A DNA stretch of 64,000 nucleotides from the NCBI GenBank assembly GCA_910578345.1, contig CAJTRA010000002.1, forward strand, positions 276,681-340,680. Reading direction: 5' to 3'. A program made the translations under genes and the position numbers. The notes under the pieces were generated by a model. It worked only from the letters and a program-made list of their open reading frames with translations. It was not told the origin of the DNA and did not search any database. Positions 17,317 to 26,606 of this stretch are shown piece after piece. The number at the start of each line of letters is the position of its first letter. Within the stretch, counting starts at the first letter, position 1. Source of the DNA: an uncultured Lachnospiraceae bacterium (GTDB taxonomy: Bacteria > Bacillota > Clostridia > Lachnospirales > Lachnospiraceae).

Positions 17317-18898
17317 TGCTTCCTCCTCTGAACCGTACCTGTAAGATACGTTCTGTACTTCCATCCACCTTGTAGCCCTGGCTGATCCGGTAACCGGGCA
17401 CCCACAGTATATGGGATCCATCAGCCAGCAAATGCATTCTGTCACGCTGCATCTTCGGGATTTTCTCATTGATCATATATTGTTTGACAGACTTTGTATG
17501 CATCGCGGCATCGATCGAAAGATAGTCGCCCTGCTGCCGTGTACGCAATAACAAAGACGTAGTTATTTTATCATAATCAAACCATTTCGTATATCTATTT
17601 TGTGGAATATTTTCCTCTTTTTCACAGAATCCAGCCTCTTTTTCCAATAAAGTAATGACAAAAGTACCCTCTCCTGGCAGAAAAATTTCCATAGGCGGTT
17701 CTATCCGGTAGCTCTCACTGGCTCCTGCCTCTTTGCTGCTCTCGCCGTCAGGCTGTCTTCTCCCTGCCAATAGATCCGCAGTCTTATTCTCCTGCCCTAT
17801 TTTGCGCATTTCTCTGATCAGGTAAAGCCTGTCATACTCTTTATACGCCCTGATCCCATAAGGCAGGCTGAGTTCCTTACTGCCATCCCTGTCCATCAGC
17901 TTCTCCAGCTCCGCAATATGTTGCCTCGTAATATCCTTTCTGTGCGGTGTCAACCGCTCCATACACATCAGCAGGACACGCTTAGAGAGGACAGGATCCA
18001 CCTGCGACAAAGCTCTGCTTTTAATGCGCAAACCAACCGTCTGTACATCCTCTGCCGATCCTGCTCCTATATTCCCTGACGAACCCGCCGCTTCCGTTCC
18101 AGACCGGCCGCAGAAGATCACAGCTTTCTGTGAACTGATTTCTTCCACACATTCTTCATATACCCGCCTGGTCTGCTCCGCCAGATAACGTTCTGTCTCC
18201 GTAAGGGTTTCCGCCAGCTCTCCCATATGCGCAGCCACACCGGCACAGATTTCTTTCTGCGCATAAGACAGAATGTGGTGTCTGATCCGATTGCGGGTAT
18301 AAGTATCCTCTTCATTGGTGCGGTCTCTACAATAGGACAACCGATTCTTTTGTAAATACTGCTCGATCTCCGCTCTTTCCAGACACAGGATCGGCCGGAT
18401 CACCACTTCCCTGACCGGCTGGATGGAACTGAGTCCCTTGATCCCACTCCCCCTGAATAGATGGAACAGCATGGTTTCCGCCCGGTCATTACTATTGTGC
18501 GCAACCGCAATCCTGCACGATTCACCCTCTCTTATCTGTGCTTCTAATACTTCTGCAAATGCCTGATACCGAAGCTCTCTGCCGGCTTCCTCCGGAGAAA
18601 GTCCCATCCGCAGCGCATACCCATTCATATCCACTTTCCGCAGATAAAAAGGGACTTCCAGTTTTCTGCACAACGCTTCCACATAGGCGGCGTCCTCTCC
18701 TGATTCTGTCCGCACTCCATGATCCACATGGACCACAAGCAGCCGGAATCCTCTCTCCCTTCGCATCCTCCATAATAGATGCAGCAGACACACAGAATCC
18801 GCGCCTCCCGACACTCCTGCTACCACGAGATCTTGCGCCTTTATCATATGGTATCTATCTATATATTGTTTTACCTTTGTATAAGTATGATCTGTCAT
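17300..18898 (-). CDS. tilS: tRNA(Ile)-lysidine synthetase TilS
   Basis: About 532 residues. The PP-loop ATPase motif SGGADS is at 30-35, followed by HVDHGVR and a C-terminal TilS substrate-binding domain ending in the KVDGSTERILQV region. It converts C34 of the CAU-anticodon isoleucine tRNA to lysidine so that AUA is read as Ile; it is essential. The ATG at 18898 (MTDHTYTK) lies just after the spoIIE stop; the frame extends ten codons further upstream, into the spoIIE end. Somewhat longer than the Bacillus protein through an insert at about 275-310. Confidence 0.96.
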   Translation of the reverse strand: MTDHTYTKVKQYIDRYHMIKAQDLVVAGVSGGADSVCLLHLLWRMRRERGFRLLVVHVDHGVRTESGEDAAYVEALCRKLEVPFYLRKVDMNGYALRMGLSPEEAGRELRYQAFAEVLEAQIREGESCRIAVAHNSNDRAETMLFHLFRGSGIKGLSSIQPVREVVIRPILCLERAEIEQYLQKNRLSYCRDRTNEEDTYTRNRIRHHILSYAQKEICAGVAAHMGELAETLTETERYLAEQTRRVYEECVEEISSQKAVIFCGRSGTEAAGSSGNIGAGSAEDVQTVGLRIKSRALSQVDPVLSKRVLLMCMERLTPHRKDITRQHIAELEKLMDRDGSKELSLPYGIRAYKEYDRLYLIREMRKIGQENKTADLLAGRRQPDGESSKEAGASESYRIEPPMEIFLPGEGTFVITLLEKEAGFCEKEENIPQNRYTKWFDYDKITTSLLLRTRQQGDYLSIDAAMHTKSVKQYMINEKIPKMQRDRMHLLADGSHILWVPGYRISQGYKVDGSTERILQVRFRGGSNGGTN

Positions 18899-18906
18899 TG
18901 TAACTT

Positions 18907-20127
18907 CTATGCTCTGTCTTTCTCCCAAACTCCGATCACTAACACCGTCATATCATCCCTGACTTGTCCGCCGCTCTGCTTCAGGCAGTATGCCAGAATC
19001 TGATTTGCAATCTCATTTGGATTCGTATATTCTATCCTTCCGATGATCTCCGGCAGCACCTCTTCTCCAATCCCCTGAGAAAGTGCATCCAAGATACCGT
19101 CAGACAGCATGATCACATAATCTCCGCTTTGCAGGACTCTATGCAGGCTTTCTGTCTCGATCTGCCCGAAAACCCCCAGCGGGAAATTGAGCGCCGACAG
19201 CCTGTCCACCAGCCGGCCTCTCTTAATATAGCTGCAGGCAGCGCCTACTTTCATAAACTCACATGCACCCGTATACAGGTTGATGTCGCATATGTCTAAC
19301 GTAGACAGATTCTCTTCCTGTCCGGCCGCCACCAGCGCACCATTGATCATCTGCACTGCCGTCTCCTTGCGAAAGCCAGCCTCCAAAAGTCTCTCCATCT
19401 TCTCGATCACCCGTTCCGAGTCACCGCACGCTTTCTCTCCGGAGCCCATACCGTCCGAGAGGATCGCTGCCATCCTCCCGTTTTCCGCCTCATAGAAAGA
19501 ATAATTATCTCCTGAAATCTGTTCATTCTCCTTCACCGCCTTAGCCACCCCGGTAAGCAGATGAAAGTTCTCTTCCTCCATAAAATAATAGGTATTCCAA
19601 TCCGGCGTAAGATACTGCGGCACATTCTTCGCTGCACGCAGCCGGGTATTCATTGCCACTGACAGGAAATCCGCCACATCCTCTATGCAGATATGTTCCC
19701 CGAACTTCGTATATTTTTCTGAGATCGTCTTCATCGTCAGACTCACTTCTATATGCCCGTCTTCTCTCTCCAACTCGAAAAAATTGCGCAGCAGGATTCC
19801 TGATTCCCGCAGCATCTTCGACACCTGCTTATATTTCCTTTCTCCCATGGGACGGTACAAACATGTCTCGCGCGCCACCTCTGCCATGATATGCGCCATC
19901 TCCTTTAAATGTTCTGCCAGCAGTCCCTGGTTTTCCTGCAGTTTTCGCTGCCACAAATAATCAAGCCGGTCTGCCGGGTCATGATCATCGGTCTCATCAA
20001 GACACAGATCTTCTGCCTCGAACAGATCCGCCAAATCTCTGAATGACTCTGCATAGCTTAAAAGCCTTTGCCTGCCATACTCTGGTATGATCGTTATTTT
20101 ATTGCTGTCTTCCGTCTGTCTTTTCAT
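18907..20127 (-). CDS. spoIIE: SpoIIE-type PP2C phosphatase without membrane domain
   Basis: A 406-residue protein matching the cytoplasmic linker and PP2C phosphatase parts of SpoIIE: SGDNYS (205-210), DGMGSG (225-230) and a late MLSDGILDA. In Bacillus SpoIIE (about 830 residues) activates sigma-F by dephosphorylating SpoIIAA and is tethered by about ten membrane helices; none is present here. The ATG at 20127 follows GGGGAGGT, which fixes the start; the longer frame has no better site and no hydrophobic segment. Position between divIC and tilS is the classical one, supporting the assignment. Confidence 0.88.
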   Translation of the reverse strand: MKRQTEDSNKITIIPEYGRQRLLSYAESFRDLADLFEAEDLCLDETDDHDPADRLDYLWQRKLQENQGLLAEHLKEMAHIMAEVARETCLYRPMGERKYKQVSKMLRESGILLRNFFELEREDGHIEVSLTMKTISEKYTKFGEHICIEDVADFLSVAMNTRLRAAKNVPQYLTPDWNTYYFMEEENFHLLTGVAKAVKENEQISGDNYSFYEAENGRMAAILSDGMGSGEKACGDSERVIEKMERLLEAGFRKETAVQMINGALVAAGQEENLSTLDICDINLYTGACEFMKVGAACSYIKRGRLVDRLSALNFPLGVFGQIETESLHRVLQSGDYVIMLSDGILDALSQGIGEEVLPEIIGRIEYTNPNEIANQILAYCLKQSGGQVRDDMTVLVIGVWEKDRA

Positions 20128-20333
20128 ACGATACCTCCCCATTTGTTTCCTTCTATCGTGGACGACATGAGAAATCTCGCTTCCTGTCATACTCATGCAC
20201 AGCGCAGTCTGCCTATGATACTGCATACAGCGCCGCAACCGCAAATTGCCCACATTACTTTATCTTTATCAATATATGAGGAGGTTGTCCCATTTATTAC
20301 TGTGAAAATCTTTTGCCAAAAATTTTCCAAATA

Positions 20334-20369
20334 GAAAAAAGCAAATCTCAGATATTCTCCAAAATCTGC
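20334..20369 (-). terminator. Terminator after divIC
   Basis: On the minus strand GCAGATTT pairs with AGATTTGC through eight pairs including G-U pairs, followed by six T. It starts directly after the divIC stop and separates that unit from spoIIE. Confidence 0.7.
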
Positions 20370-20675
20370 TTAATTCTCATCTTTAAATATAATCTCTCCT
20401 TCGTACACAAGACCCAGTTTATTCTTAGCGATCTCTTCCACGTATTTCTTGGTCTGGGTATATTTCTCGTACTCTTTGATCTCTTCTGTTCTCGCCTGTT
20501 CTGCCTCGATCTCCTGCATCAGGGCTTCTTCCCGCGCCATATACGCTGTACGCTTCTCGCGAAGTTCTACACTCTTGACTGCAACCACAATCAGCATCAT
20601 GATAACAACTGTGGTAACCAAAAGCATGCCCATACGGTTCTGGCGCTTCTTACGATATGCTGCTTTTCCTGCCAT
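20370..20675 (-). CDS. divIC: Septum formation initiator (DivIC/FtsB-like)
   Basis: A 101-residue bitopic protein: short basic N-terminus, one transmembrane segment (about 15-34), then a coiled coil rich in Glu and Arg (about 40-85). This is the build of DivIC/FtsB, a member of the divisome complex with FtsL and DivIB. Position after yabQ is the same as in Bacillus. Confidence 0.92.
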   Translation of the reverse strand: MAGKAAYRKKRQNRMGMLLVTTVVIMMLIVVAVKSVELREKRTAYMAREEALMQEIEAEQARTEEIKEYEKYTQTKKYVEEIAKNKLGLVYEGEIIFKDEN

Positions 20676-20723
20676 GTTGTTATTGATACTCCTCTCATCT
20701 TCGCAGAAATCCCCTTTTCAGGA

Positions 20724-21212
20724 TTACTGTTTACATAAAATTATTCTAATTGTTTTCAGCCAGACCGTCAACCGTTTTTTTATAAATTCCTTTACTTTTT
20801 TCAGTTTCCTCACAATCAATCGAACAAACCTTCGAATGCCGCAAAATAGCCATTTTACGGGTTTTAGCACAACTTGTATGGCACGAAAAACAAACCACAT
20901 TATCTTGTGTATGCATGTTGACATAATATTTACAAAATGATTTTTGATCAAAAATTTATAAAAAAGCATTCCAAGAGCTGCCCCCATCACGGCAAACCAT
21001 CTCAGAACGCCATTGTTCTCCTTGTACAGCATATAAAAGACGCCAATCCCACAGACAAACCAATAGAGCAAATCCTCCAGGGAGATCAAAAATCTGCCAT
21101 GCGTGAATAATTTCCGGAAGACCAATATCCAATCGTAGGCAAATGTAATGACCAGGCCCATAAGGATAGAATGGAGAAAAAAAATTATTTCCTGCACAAT
21201 GTCCTGACTCAT
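20724..21212 (-). CDS. yabQ: Spore cortex biosynthesis protein YabQ
   Basis: A 162-residue protein with three or four hydrophobic segments in the first 90 residues and a basic C-terminal tail. The DWILVFRK and EDLLYWF pieces are typical of YabQ, a forespore-membrane protein needed for cortex formation. The ATG at 21212 (MSQDIVQE) is preferred over an upstream codon that lies close to the yabP end. It lies between yabP and divIC as in Bacillus. Confidence 0.9.
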   Translation of the reverse strand: MSQDIVQEIIFFLHSILMGLVITFAYDWILVFRKLFTHGRFLISLEDLLYWFVCGIGVFYMLYKENNGVLRWFAVMGAALGMLFYKFLIKNHFVNIMSTCIHKIMWFVFRAIQVVLKPVKWLFCGIRRFVRLIVRKLKKVKEFIKKRLTVWLKTIRIILCKQ

Positions 21213-21257
21213 ATCCGGCAAACCTCCGAAAGATAATACACAAACCAAATCGCAAAC

Positions 21258-21548
21258 TTACTTGAATAATCTGGCAAGCAGTGATTCCCCCTTGGCTCCA
21301 TACCCCGCGTTTTCCGAATAAGTAAAGCTGTCAATCCGGCCGTCCACGTCCACTTCCCCCTTATCTAGGGACAGCCGGCTGACATGAAGTTCGGTTCCCT
21401 TGATCATCAGCATCCCTTGCTCTGTCTCCAGCAGGATCTCATTGACATCAAATGATAACACATCATTGACGCCGCTTATGCTACATGTCCTCCTGTTGGT
21501 AAGCATCAGCTTATGCGGTTTTCTGTTCGCACTGTTCAAATCTTCCAT
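21258..21548 (-). CDS. yabP: Sporulation protein YabP
   Basis: A 96-residue protein of the YabP/YqfC family. It shows the pattern HKLMLTNRRTCSISGV followed by alternating beta strands (VLSFDVNEILLET, then GMLMIKG). Mother-cell expressed in Bacillus and, with YabQ, linked to cortex assembly. It is followed by yabQ with a 45-base gap. Confidence 0.93.
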   Translation of the reverse strand: MEDLNSANRKPHKLMLTNRRTCSISGVNDVLSFDVNEILLETEQGMLMIKGTELHVSRLSLDKGEVDVDGRIDSFTYSENAGYGAKGESLLARLFK

Positions 21549-21702
21549 ACATACCCTCCTCTGACAGTCGCACTGCCTTATGTTTCCTCAAACACCGTCT
21601 GCCCAAGCAGGAATCTCTCGGAGTCAAAGCAATGTCAGAAAGCCACATATTGCGTAGCCTTTACACTAAATGTATGTGTGGTCAGACCTAAATATGCCTG
21701 CT

Positions 21703-21945
21703 TTAGGGCAGATACCGAAACAGTTCCCTGGCTTCTTCTTTCCTGACGGTCTCCTGCACATCCAGAACTTCTACCTTAACTTCTTTATTCCCAAACTGAA
21801 TGGTGATAATATCCCCCGCTTTCACATTGACCGACGCTTTCGCCGGCTTATCGTTCACGAGAACTCTGCCGGCATCGCAGGCCTCGTTCGCCACAGTCCG
21901 CCGTTTGATCAAACGGGAAACCTTTAAATACTTATCAAGTCTCAT
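21703..21945 (-). CDS. rqcP: S4-domain RNA-binding protein RqcP (Hsp15/YabO family)
   Basis: An 80-residue single S4 domain: MRLDKYLKVSRLIKRR at the start, then VLVNDKPAKAS and IQFGNKEVKVEVL. RqcP works with RqcH on stalled 50S subunits in alanine tailing during ribosome quality control. The small size and position before yabP match B. subtilis yabO. Confidence 0.93.
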   Translation of the reverse strand: MRLDKYLKVSRLIKRRTVANEACDAGRVLVNDKPAKASVNVKAGDIITIQFGNKEVKVEVLDVQETVRKEEARELFRYLP

Positions 21946-22090
21946 CGTATGTCCATACCTTTCCCTGAAATCATTTGATCCGGTAGGGAAGACCCTGTGC
22001 CGCTTTTATCGCGTATTCTTCCGAACGGATCCATACATAATACAAAAAGCCCATATGCGTCTGCATACAGGCCTTTACTTTCTCTTAAAA

Positions 22091-22366
22091 TTATGCGTTA
22101 AGCATGTCCTTTAATGCCTTACCAGCCTTAAACTTAGGAGCTTTGGAAGCTGCGATCTTCATCACTTCACCACTCTGAGGATTTCTACCTTCTCTTGCTG
22201 CTCTCTCGGAAACTTCAAAAGTACCGAAACCAACCAACTGTACTTTGCCGCCCTTCTTCAACTCGTCGGCAACAACATCTGTAAAAGCTTTCAATGCCTT
22301 CTCCGCATCTTTCTTGGATAATCCTGCCTGATCAGCCATAGCTGCAACTAATTCTGTTTTGTTCAT
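22091..22366 (-). CDS. HU family DNA-binding protein
   Basis: A 91-residue histone-like protein starting MNKTELVAAMADQ, with VGFGTFEV and the arm region REGRNPQSGE, ending KAGKALKDML. It bends and compacts DNA as a dimer. It lies between mazG and rqcP and has its own strong promoter (22436-22464), as expected for an abundant protein. Confidence 0.97.
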   Translation of the reverse strand: MNKTELVAAMADQAGLSKKDAEKALKAFTDVVADELKKGGKVQLVGFGTFEVSERAAREGRNPQSGEVMKIAASKAPKFKAGKALKDMLNA

Positions 22367-22435
22367 CTTGAACTCCTCCTTAAATGAGTCTTCATTTTAT
22401 TATTAGATGTTCCTCTTTTGAAACGCCTACACATA

Positions 22436-22464
22436 TTTATATACGCTTTTCCCTCTGATGTCAA
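22436..22464 (-). promoter_or_regulatory. Promoter of the HU gene
   Basis: On the minus strand consensus TTGACA (22464-22459) and TATAAA (22441-22436) are 17 bases apart, giving a leader of about 65 bases before the HU start. The -35 box is only two bases downstream of the T-run end of the mazG terminator. Confidence 0.8.
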
Positions 22465-22466
22465 GC

Positions 22467-22494
22467 AAAAAAATGGCTTTTTTTTCGCCATTTT
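22467..22494 (-). terminator. Terminator after mazG
   Basis: On the minus strand AAAATGGC pairs with GCCATTTT around a G/A-rich 9-base loop and runs into seven T. It lies about 45 bases after the mazG stop. Confidence 0.85.
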
Positions 22495-22539
22495 CGGGCA
22501 TTTCCCGCATTCTCTTTCTTTTCCACAATATGTTGTAAA

Positions 22540-23277
22540 TTACGATTCTTCGTCCACATGATAAACCCTGTCATATTGATCGATCAAATCTTCTATTCTG
22601 TCTGTCAACACCTGTTCCTGTGAAATTTTGGCGATCCTCGCAATGTCAGACACCCTTATGAGAATATCCGCCATGACTTTCTCCAACTCCTTGCCGTAAG
22701 GTTCATGACCGCATACTTCAAGCGCATCGACTGCTTCCTGCAGCGCATGCACATTCTGTTCATAGGAATATCCCTTCTCATAATTCTGATCAATCTTTTT
22801 CAACACCTTCGCCGCTCTTGTCAGCGCCGGCAGTTCCCACGGGATTTCCTGCAATGGAGAGGTGATCCAGGATTTCTCTTTTTTCTCCTGCTTCTTGATC
22901 TCGTCCCAGTTCATAAGAACCTCTTCCGGCGTATCTGCGCTGCCTGTCCCAAACACATGCGGATGCCTGCGGACCATCTTACGGCTGATCTCGTCTACCA
23001 CATCAGCCATGGTAAAAAGACCCTCTTCCTCCGCGATCTGTGCGTGCATGACCACCTGCAGGAGTACGTCTCCCAACTCTTCCCGCATATTCTCAGGGTT
23101 TCCTGTCTGGTCAAAAATCCGAATGGAGGCAAGCAGCTCGGCTGCCTCCTCCATCATACATGGTTTCAAACTTTCATGCGTCTGCTCTCTGTCCCAGGGA
23201 CAGCCATTCTCTCCCCGAAGCATTTTGATGATCTCAAGAAGATCTTTGTATGTATATTGTTTGTTATTGTTCTGCAT
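22540..23277 (-). CDS. mazG: Nucleoside triphosphate pyrophosphohydrolase MazG
   Basis: A 245-residue protein starting with the typical LLEIIKMLRGENGCPWDREQ (split here by its GENGCPWD core), then EEAAELLAS and ELGDVLLQVVMHA metal-binding motifs, and a second weaker MazG repeat in the C-terminal half with KVLKKIDQNYEKGYS. It hydrolyses NTPs to NMP and PPi as a housecleaning enzyme. It lacks the N-terminal methylase-like domain of B. subtilis YabN and so resembles the E. coli form. Confidence 0.95.
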   Translation of the reverse strand: MQNNNKQYTYKDLLEIIKMLRGENGCPWDREQTHESLKPCMMEEAAELLASIRIFDQTGNPENMREELGDVLLQVVMHAQIAEEEGLFTMADVVDEISRKMVRRHPHVFGTGSADTPEEVLMNWDEIKKQEKKEKSWITSPLQEIPWELPALTRAAKVLKKIDQNYEKGYSYEQNVHALQEAVDALEVCGHEPYGKELEKVMADILIRVSDIARIAKISQEQVLTDRIEDLIDQYDRVYHVDEES

Positions 23278-23306
23278 TTTATGAATATTTCCTTATCAAT
23301 CCCTGT

Positions 23307-25481
23307 TTATTCATCCTGCTCTTCATCTGTTTCAAGTTCATCATTCTCTCCCGATTCACTTTGCGGTACTTTTACATAATATACTTCAATCCTGCCCCCA
23401 TTTTCAATCTCCTCTGGAATTGGCTTTGGATCCGTTTTCTCAAACGCATAACCCTCATATTTATCCGTAATATTAATATCGTCCTTATCGACCTTTATGA
23501 TGTCTGATTCCTGCTCTGATACGGATTTTGCTACGTAATCCGCCTCCTCCAGATCTCCATCCTTATAATATCTCACGGTATAACTCAATTCCTTCATCTT
23601 TTCTTCTGCTTTGATGTAGTACACTTTAATTGCATCTCCGCTATTAACGGTATCTGGAATTGTCTCTGGATCCGTTTTCTCAAATACATAACCCTCATAT
23701 TTGTCCGTAATATTAATATCATTCTTATCGACCGCTATGATGTCCGGTTCCTGCTCTGACACAGAATTTACTACGAAATCTGCCTCCTCCAGATTGCCGT
23801 CCTTATAATATTCCACGGTATAATTCAATTCCTTCTTCTTCTCTTCCGCTTTGATGTAATATACTTTAATTACATCGCCATCCTTGACCGTCTCCGGAAT
23901 TGTCTCCGGATCCGTTTTCTCAAACACATAACCTTCTTCTTTATATTTATCTGTGGTATTGATATCTTTCCGATCTACCGCTATTCCATTCGCTTCCTGT
24001 CCCACTACAGACTTTGTTATTTTTACAGTGTCCGCATCGACAATCATTCCATCCTTATAGTACTCCACCGTATAACTCATTTCCTTTGTTTCCGTACTAT
24101 TGCTGGAAGAACCACTGCCATTTCCGCTTACCGTCTTATCCTCCTTTTCCAGGTCTGTAAAGGAATAAGTAACATCTTCTCCGTCATTATATAGATAAAT
24201 TGTATAACTCTTCGGCTTATAACCGCTCTTGCGCAGCGTCACCGTGTGGCTTCCTATATTCTTCTTAAAGCTGACCGGCGCGATTCCCACGTAATTACTG
24301 TCCACATATACTTCCACACCCTTAGGCGAATCAATATATACTTTATTGCCAGTCGTCGGGGTGATCGTGTTCTCGCTGACAGACTCCGGTGGTGTTTGAG
24401 TCTGTTCCGGCTCTTTAAGATCCAGGGTATTATCACTTACTGTGGAAGTATCTTCCTTCTTTTCTTCCAGCTCAAAGGAAATCCTGGCATATTCTGAACC
24501 AACCTGGATATATTTTGTCAGGGAATCATAGCCGTCCGCCTCCAGATGGATCTGATGGATCCCATAAGGCAGCTCCACTGCACTGCTGATATCCGTAACC
24601 TCGCCGTCTATGCTGACCTTAGCATTGCCTGGCGTCACAGAGAATAAGATCTTTCCGGTCTTATCCTTTATGATCTCGATATCCCCTACGTCCAGGATCG
24701 TCTCCTTATCTCTTTCGATAACAATATCTTTGGTACTACTGACGCCCTCGTTTGATAAGGCTACCTGATAGCTTCCCTCAGGAACAACAAGAAGCATATC
24801 TTCCGTAATCTCCCGGATCACCGTGTTGCCCACCTCGATCCAGCCGCCGATCAGCGCCTGTTCGTTCCGCAACCGCAGATATCCATGCCCCTTTTCTACA
24901 TTAATGCTATAGATCTTGTGATCAATCCCGCGGATGGTGACCAGATCCTGTGCCACAACATCCATGACTTCCACGCGTCTGCCCTCAGAAAGAATCACCG
25001 CTTCCTCCGGAAGCGCATAAGTACTCGATCCGATGCTGGCCGTATGATTGATCCCGCCCAGGTCATAATTCTGTATCTTCTCATAGACCCATGCACTGGG
25101 AGATACTTTGAGATTAGCAATCTGCCTCTTTCCTTTCAGGAAATTGACATCCACAACATCGCCTGCCCGAATCTGGGAGATGGTCATCGGCCCGTCATAT
25201 TTATCTGTCACATAAGTTGTGCCATCGTAATACAGCGTATACTGCCGACCTGTATCCATATTCATGAAAATCACGCAATGATTCTCCTGATCCACTGCCA
25301 TAACGACTGCCGTATCCGCCGAGTCATAACTGCCCACTGTACTCACACTGAATCCGGTATCTACAACATTATTCTCTTTATCTTTGGCCATACCGATATT
25401 GAAAGCCTGCGAAGTACACCCGGTAATCAAAAGAACCAATATCATGATAACCGTTATCAACTGTGAAATTCTTCCGTGCAT
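23307..25481 (-). CDS. Surface lipoprotein with PEGA domains and three C-terminal repeats
   Basis: A 724-residue lipoprotein (lipobox ITGC, Cys22). A beta-rich N-terminal part (about 40-280) is followed by two PEGA-type domains (about 285-350, with GYDSLTKYI; about 390-460, with SPKGVEVYVDSNYVG), a Ser/Asn-rich linker, and three tandem repeats of about 80 residues starting at 467, 551 and 631, each beginning YTV-x-YYKDG and ending in KVYYIKA-like strands (MucBP-like). The tail is very acidic. Likely extracellular, with a wall- or glycan-binding role; that role is an inference. It starts 70 bases after the CotS-like gene stop. Confidence 0.85.
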   Translation of the reverse strand: MHGRISQLITVIMILVLLITGCTSQAFNIGMAKDKENNVVDTGFSVSTVGSYDSADTAVVMAVDQENHCVIFMNMDTGRQYTLYYDGTTYVTDKYDGPMTISQIRAGDVVDVNFLKGKRQIANLKVSPSAWVYEKIQNYDLGGINHTASIGSSTYALPEEAVILSEGRRVEVMDVVAQDLVTIRGIDHKIYSINVEKGHGYLRLRNEQALIGGWIEVGNTVIREITEDMLLVVPEGSYQVALSNEGVSSTKDIVIERDKETILDVGDIEIIKDKTGKILFSVTPGNAKVSIDGEVTDISSAVELPYGIHQIHLEADGYDSLTKYIQVGSEYARISFELEEKKEDTSTVSDNTLDLKEPEQTQTPPESVSENTITPTTGNKVYIDSPKGVEVYVDSNYVGIAPVSFKKNIGSHTVTLRKSGYKPKSYTIYLYNDGEDVTYSFTDLEKEDKTVSGNGSGSSSNSTETKEMSYTVEYYKDGMIVDADTVKITKSVVGQEANGIAVDRKDINTTDKYKEEGYVFEKTDPETIPETVKDGDVIKVYYIKAEEKKKELNYTVEYYKDGNLEEADFVVNSVSEQEPDIIAVDKNDINITDKYEGYVFEKTDPETIPDTVNSGDAIKVYYIKAEEKMKELSYTVRYYKDGDLEEADYVAKSVSEQESDIIKVDKDDINITDKYEGYAFEKTDPKPIPEEIENGGRIEVYYVKVPQSESGENDELETDEEQDE
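23361..24083 (-). repeat. Three in-frame tandem repeats of about 240-250 bp
   Basis: Units at 24083-23832, 23831-23592 and 23591 to about 23361 encode the C-terminal repeats of the PEGA lipoprotein. Units 2 and 3 are closer to each other than to unit 1, which has four extra codons, consistent with a recent duplication. Confidence 0.8.
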
Positions 25482-25551
25482 TTTAAATCCTTATCCTTTC
25501 TACCTGAAAGCCCGCTTTCCGACTGCCTGATTTCTTTTGCAACCTTGGGCT

Positions 25552-26529
25552 CTATTTCTTGAAGATATTTTCCAGGAAGAGCTGCTTTTCCCGCTCCTGA
25601 GCAAATAATTTCTCGATCTTCTCCATATTCCTGCCGGGAATCCACGCTTTGCCTGTATTATAATAGAAGTTCACGATCTTCCAGAATTTCTCAGGATATG
25701 CCAGCCGGTAATATAGCTGCCTGTAATCCTGATCCGTCAGACTTCTCTCTCTATTATAACTCTCTAAAAGCAAATTCCCAAGTGCCTGCGACCAGTTATT
25801 TTTTTCCAAAAGTTTGCGCAGAAACAGGTACAGATCGCGTACCGGATAATCTCTCACACATTTCTCGAAATTAATAAGCACATTGCCATGATCCGTGCGC
25901 AGAATATTGTGGTATTGGTAATCGCCGTGACATACCACCGGAAATTCATAAGAATCTTCCTCATAGGCATAATAACGCAATTCATCTGTAATTTGCAAGG
26001 CATTATTCATGAAATAATCATAATGTTTCATCAAATAAATCTCAAAATCTGTCTTCTGGCTCTTCTCCTGCAAAAACTTTCTAACCTTTTTCAGTTCCCG
26101 GTTATGTTTCTCATACTCATTCTCGATTCGAAAAACCGGCTGCGTCTGCAGTTCCTCACAAGAAGACAGATCAGCCGCACAGTGCAGTCTCGCAAGCGTA
26201 CAGACTGCCTGGCTGCACTCCTCGGAATCCCTGTAATTGCATTCTCTTCCCTCATAATAAGATTTTACTATGTATAATGTCCCATCCGAATCGGCTGCTG
26301 TCAACTCATCTTCCTTCGTCCGCAGGATAGACTCTGCCTGTACCACACCGCTCTCATTGATATGTTTTAACAGGAAATCCTGGAATTTCACCTTATCAGC
26401 AGGTCCGCTGTACTCCTTCAAAATCAACAGCCCTTTGTCCGATTCACATAGGATCGCACCTCTTCCCTTCCAGGTACGGTTTACCTCTATTTCATAATGA
26501 TCCAATAAACTGACACTTCTGTCATTCAC
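25552..26529 (-). CDS. CotS family spore coat protein (kinase-like fold)
   Basis: A 325-residue protein with an aminoglycoside-phosphotransferase/kinase-like fold: GLLILKEY in the N-lobe, CTLARLHCA, then the catalytic-loop-like VVCHGDYQYHNIL and VLINFEKC. CotS, CotI and YutH proteins share this build and lie in the spore coat of Bacillus and Clostridia. The HGD-x-x-x-x-N loop is intact but the usual DFD/DFE becomes NFE, so kinase activity is uncertain. It lies between cca and the PEGA lipoprotein. Confidence 0.88.
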   Translation of the reverse strand: MNDRSVSLLDHYEIEVNRTWKGRGAILCESDKGLLILKEYSGPADKVKFQDFLLKHINESGVVQAESILRTKEDELTAADSDGTLYIVKSYYEGRECNYRDSEECSQAVCTLARLHCAADLSSCEELQTQPVFRIENEYEKHNRELKKVRKFLQEKSQKTDFEIYLMKHYDYFMNNALQITDELRYYAYEEDSYEFPVVCHGDYQYHNILRTDHGNVLINFEKCVRDYPVRDLYLFLRKLLEKNNWSQALGNLLLESYNRERSLTDQDYRQLYYRLAYPEKFWKIVNFYYNTGKAWIPGRNMEKIEKLFAQEREKQLFLENIFKK

Positions 26530-26606
26530 GCGAATACCCCCCGCTTTGTCGTCTATCTTATCATATGAGAGTGAAGGGCAAAGTATGAAAAAGACGAAAA
26601 GATTTT

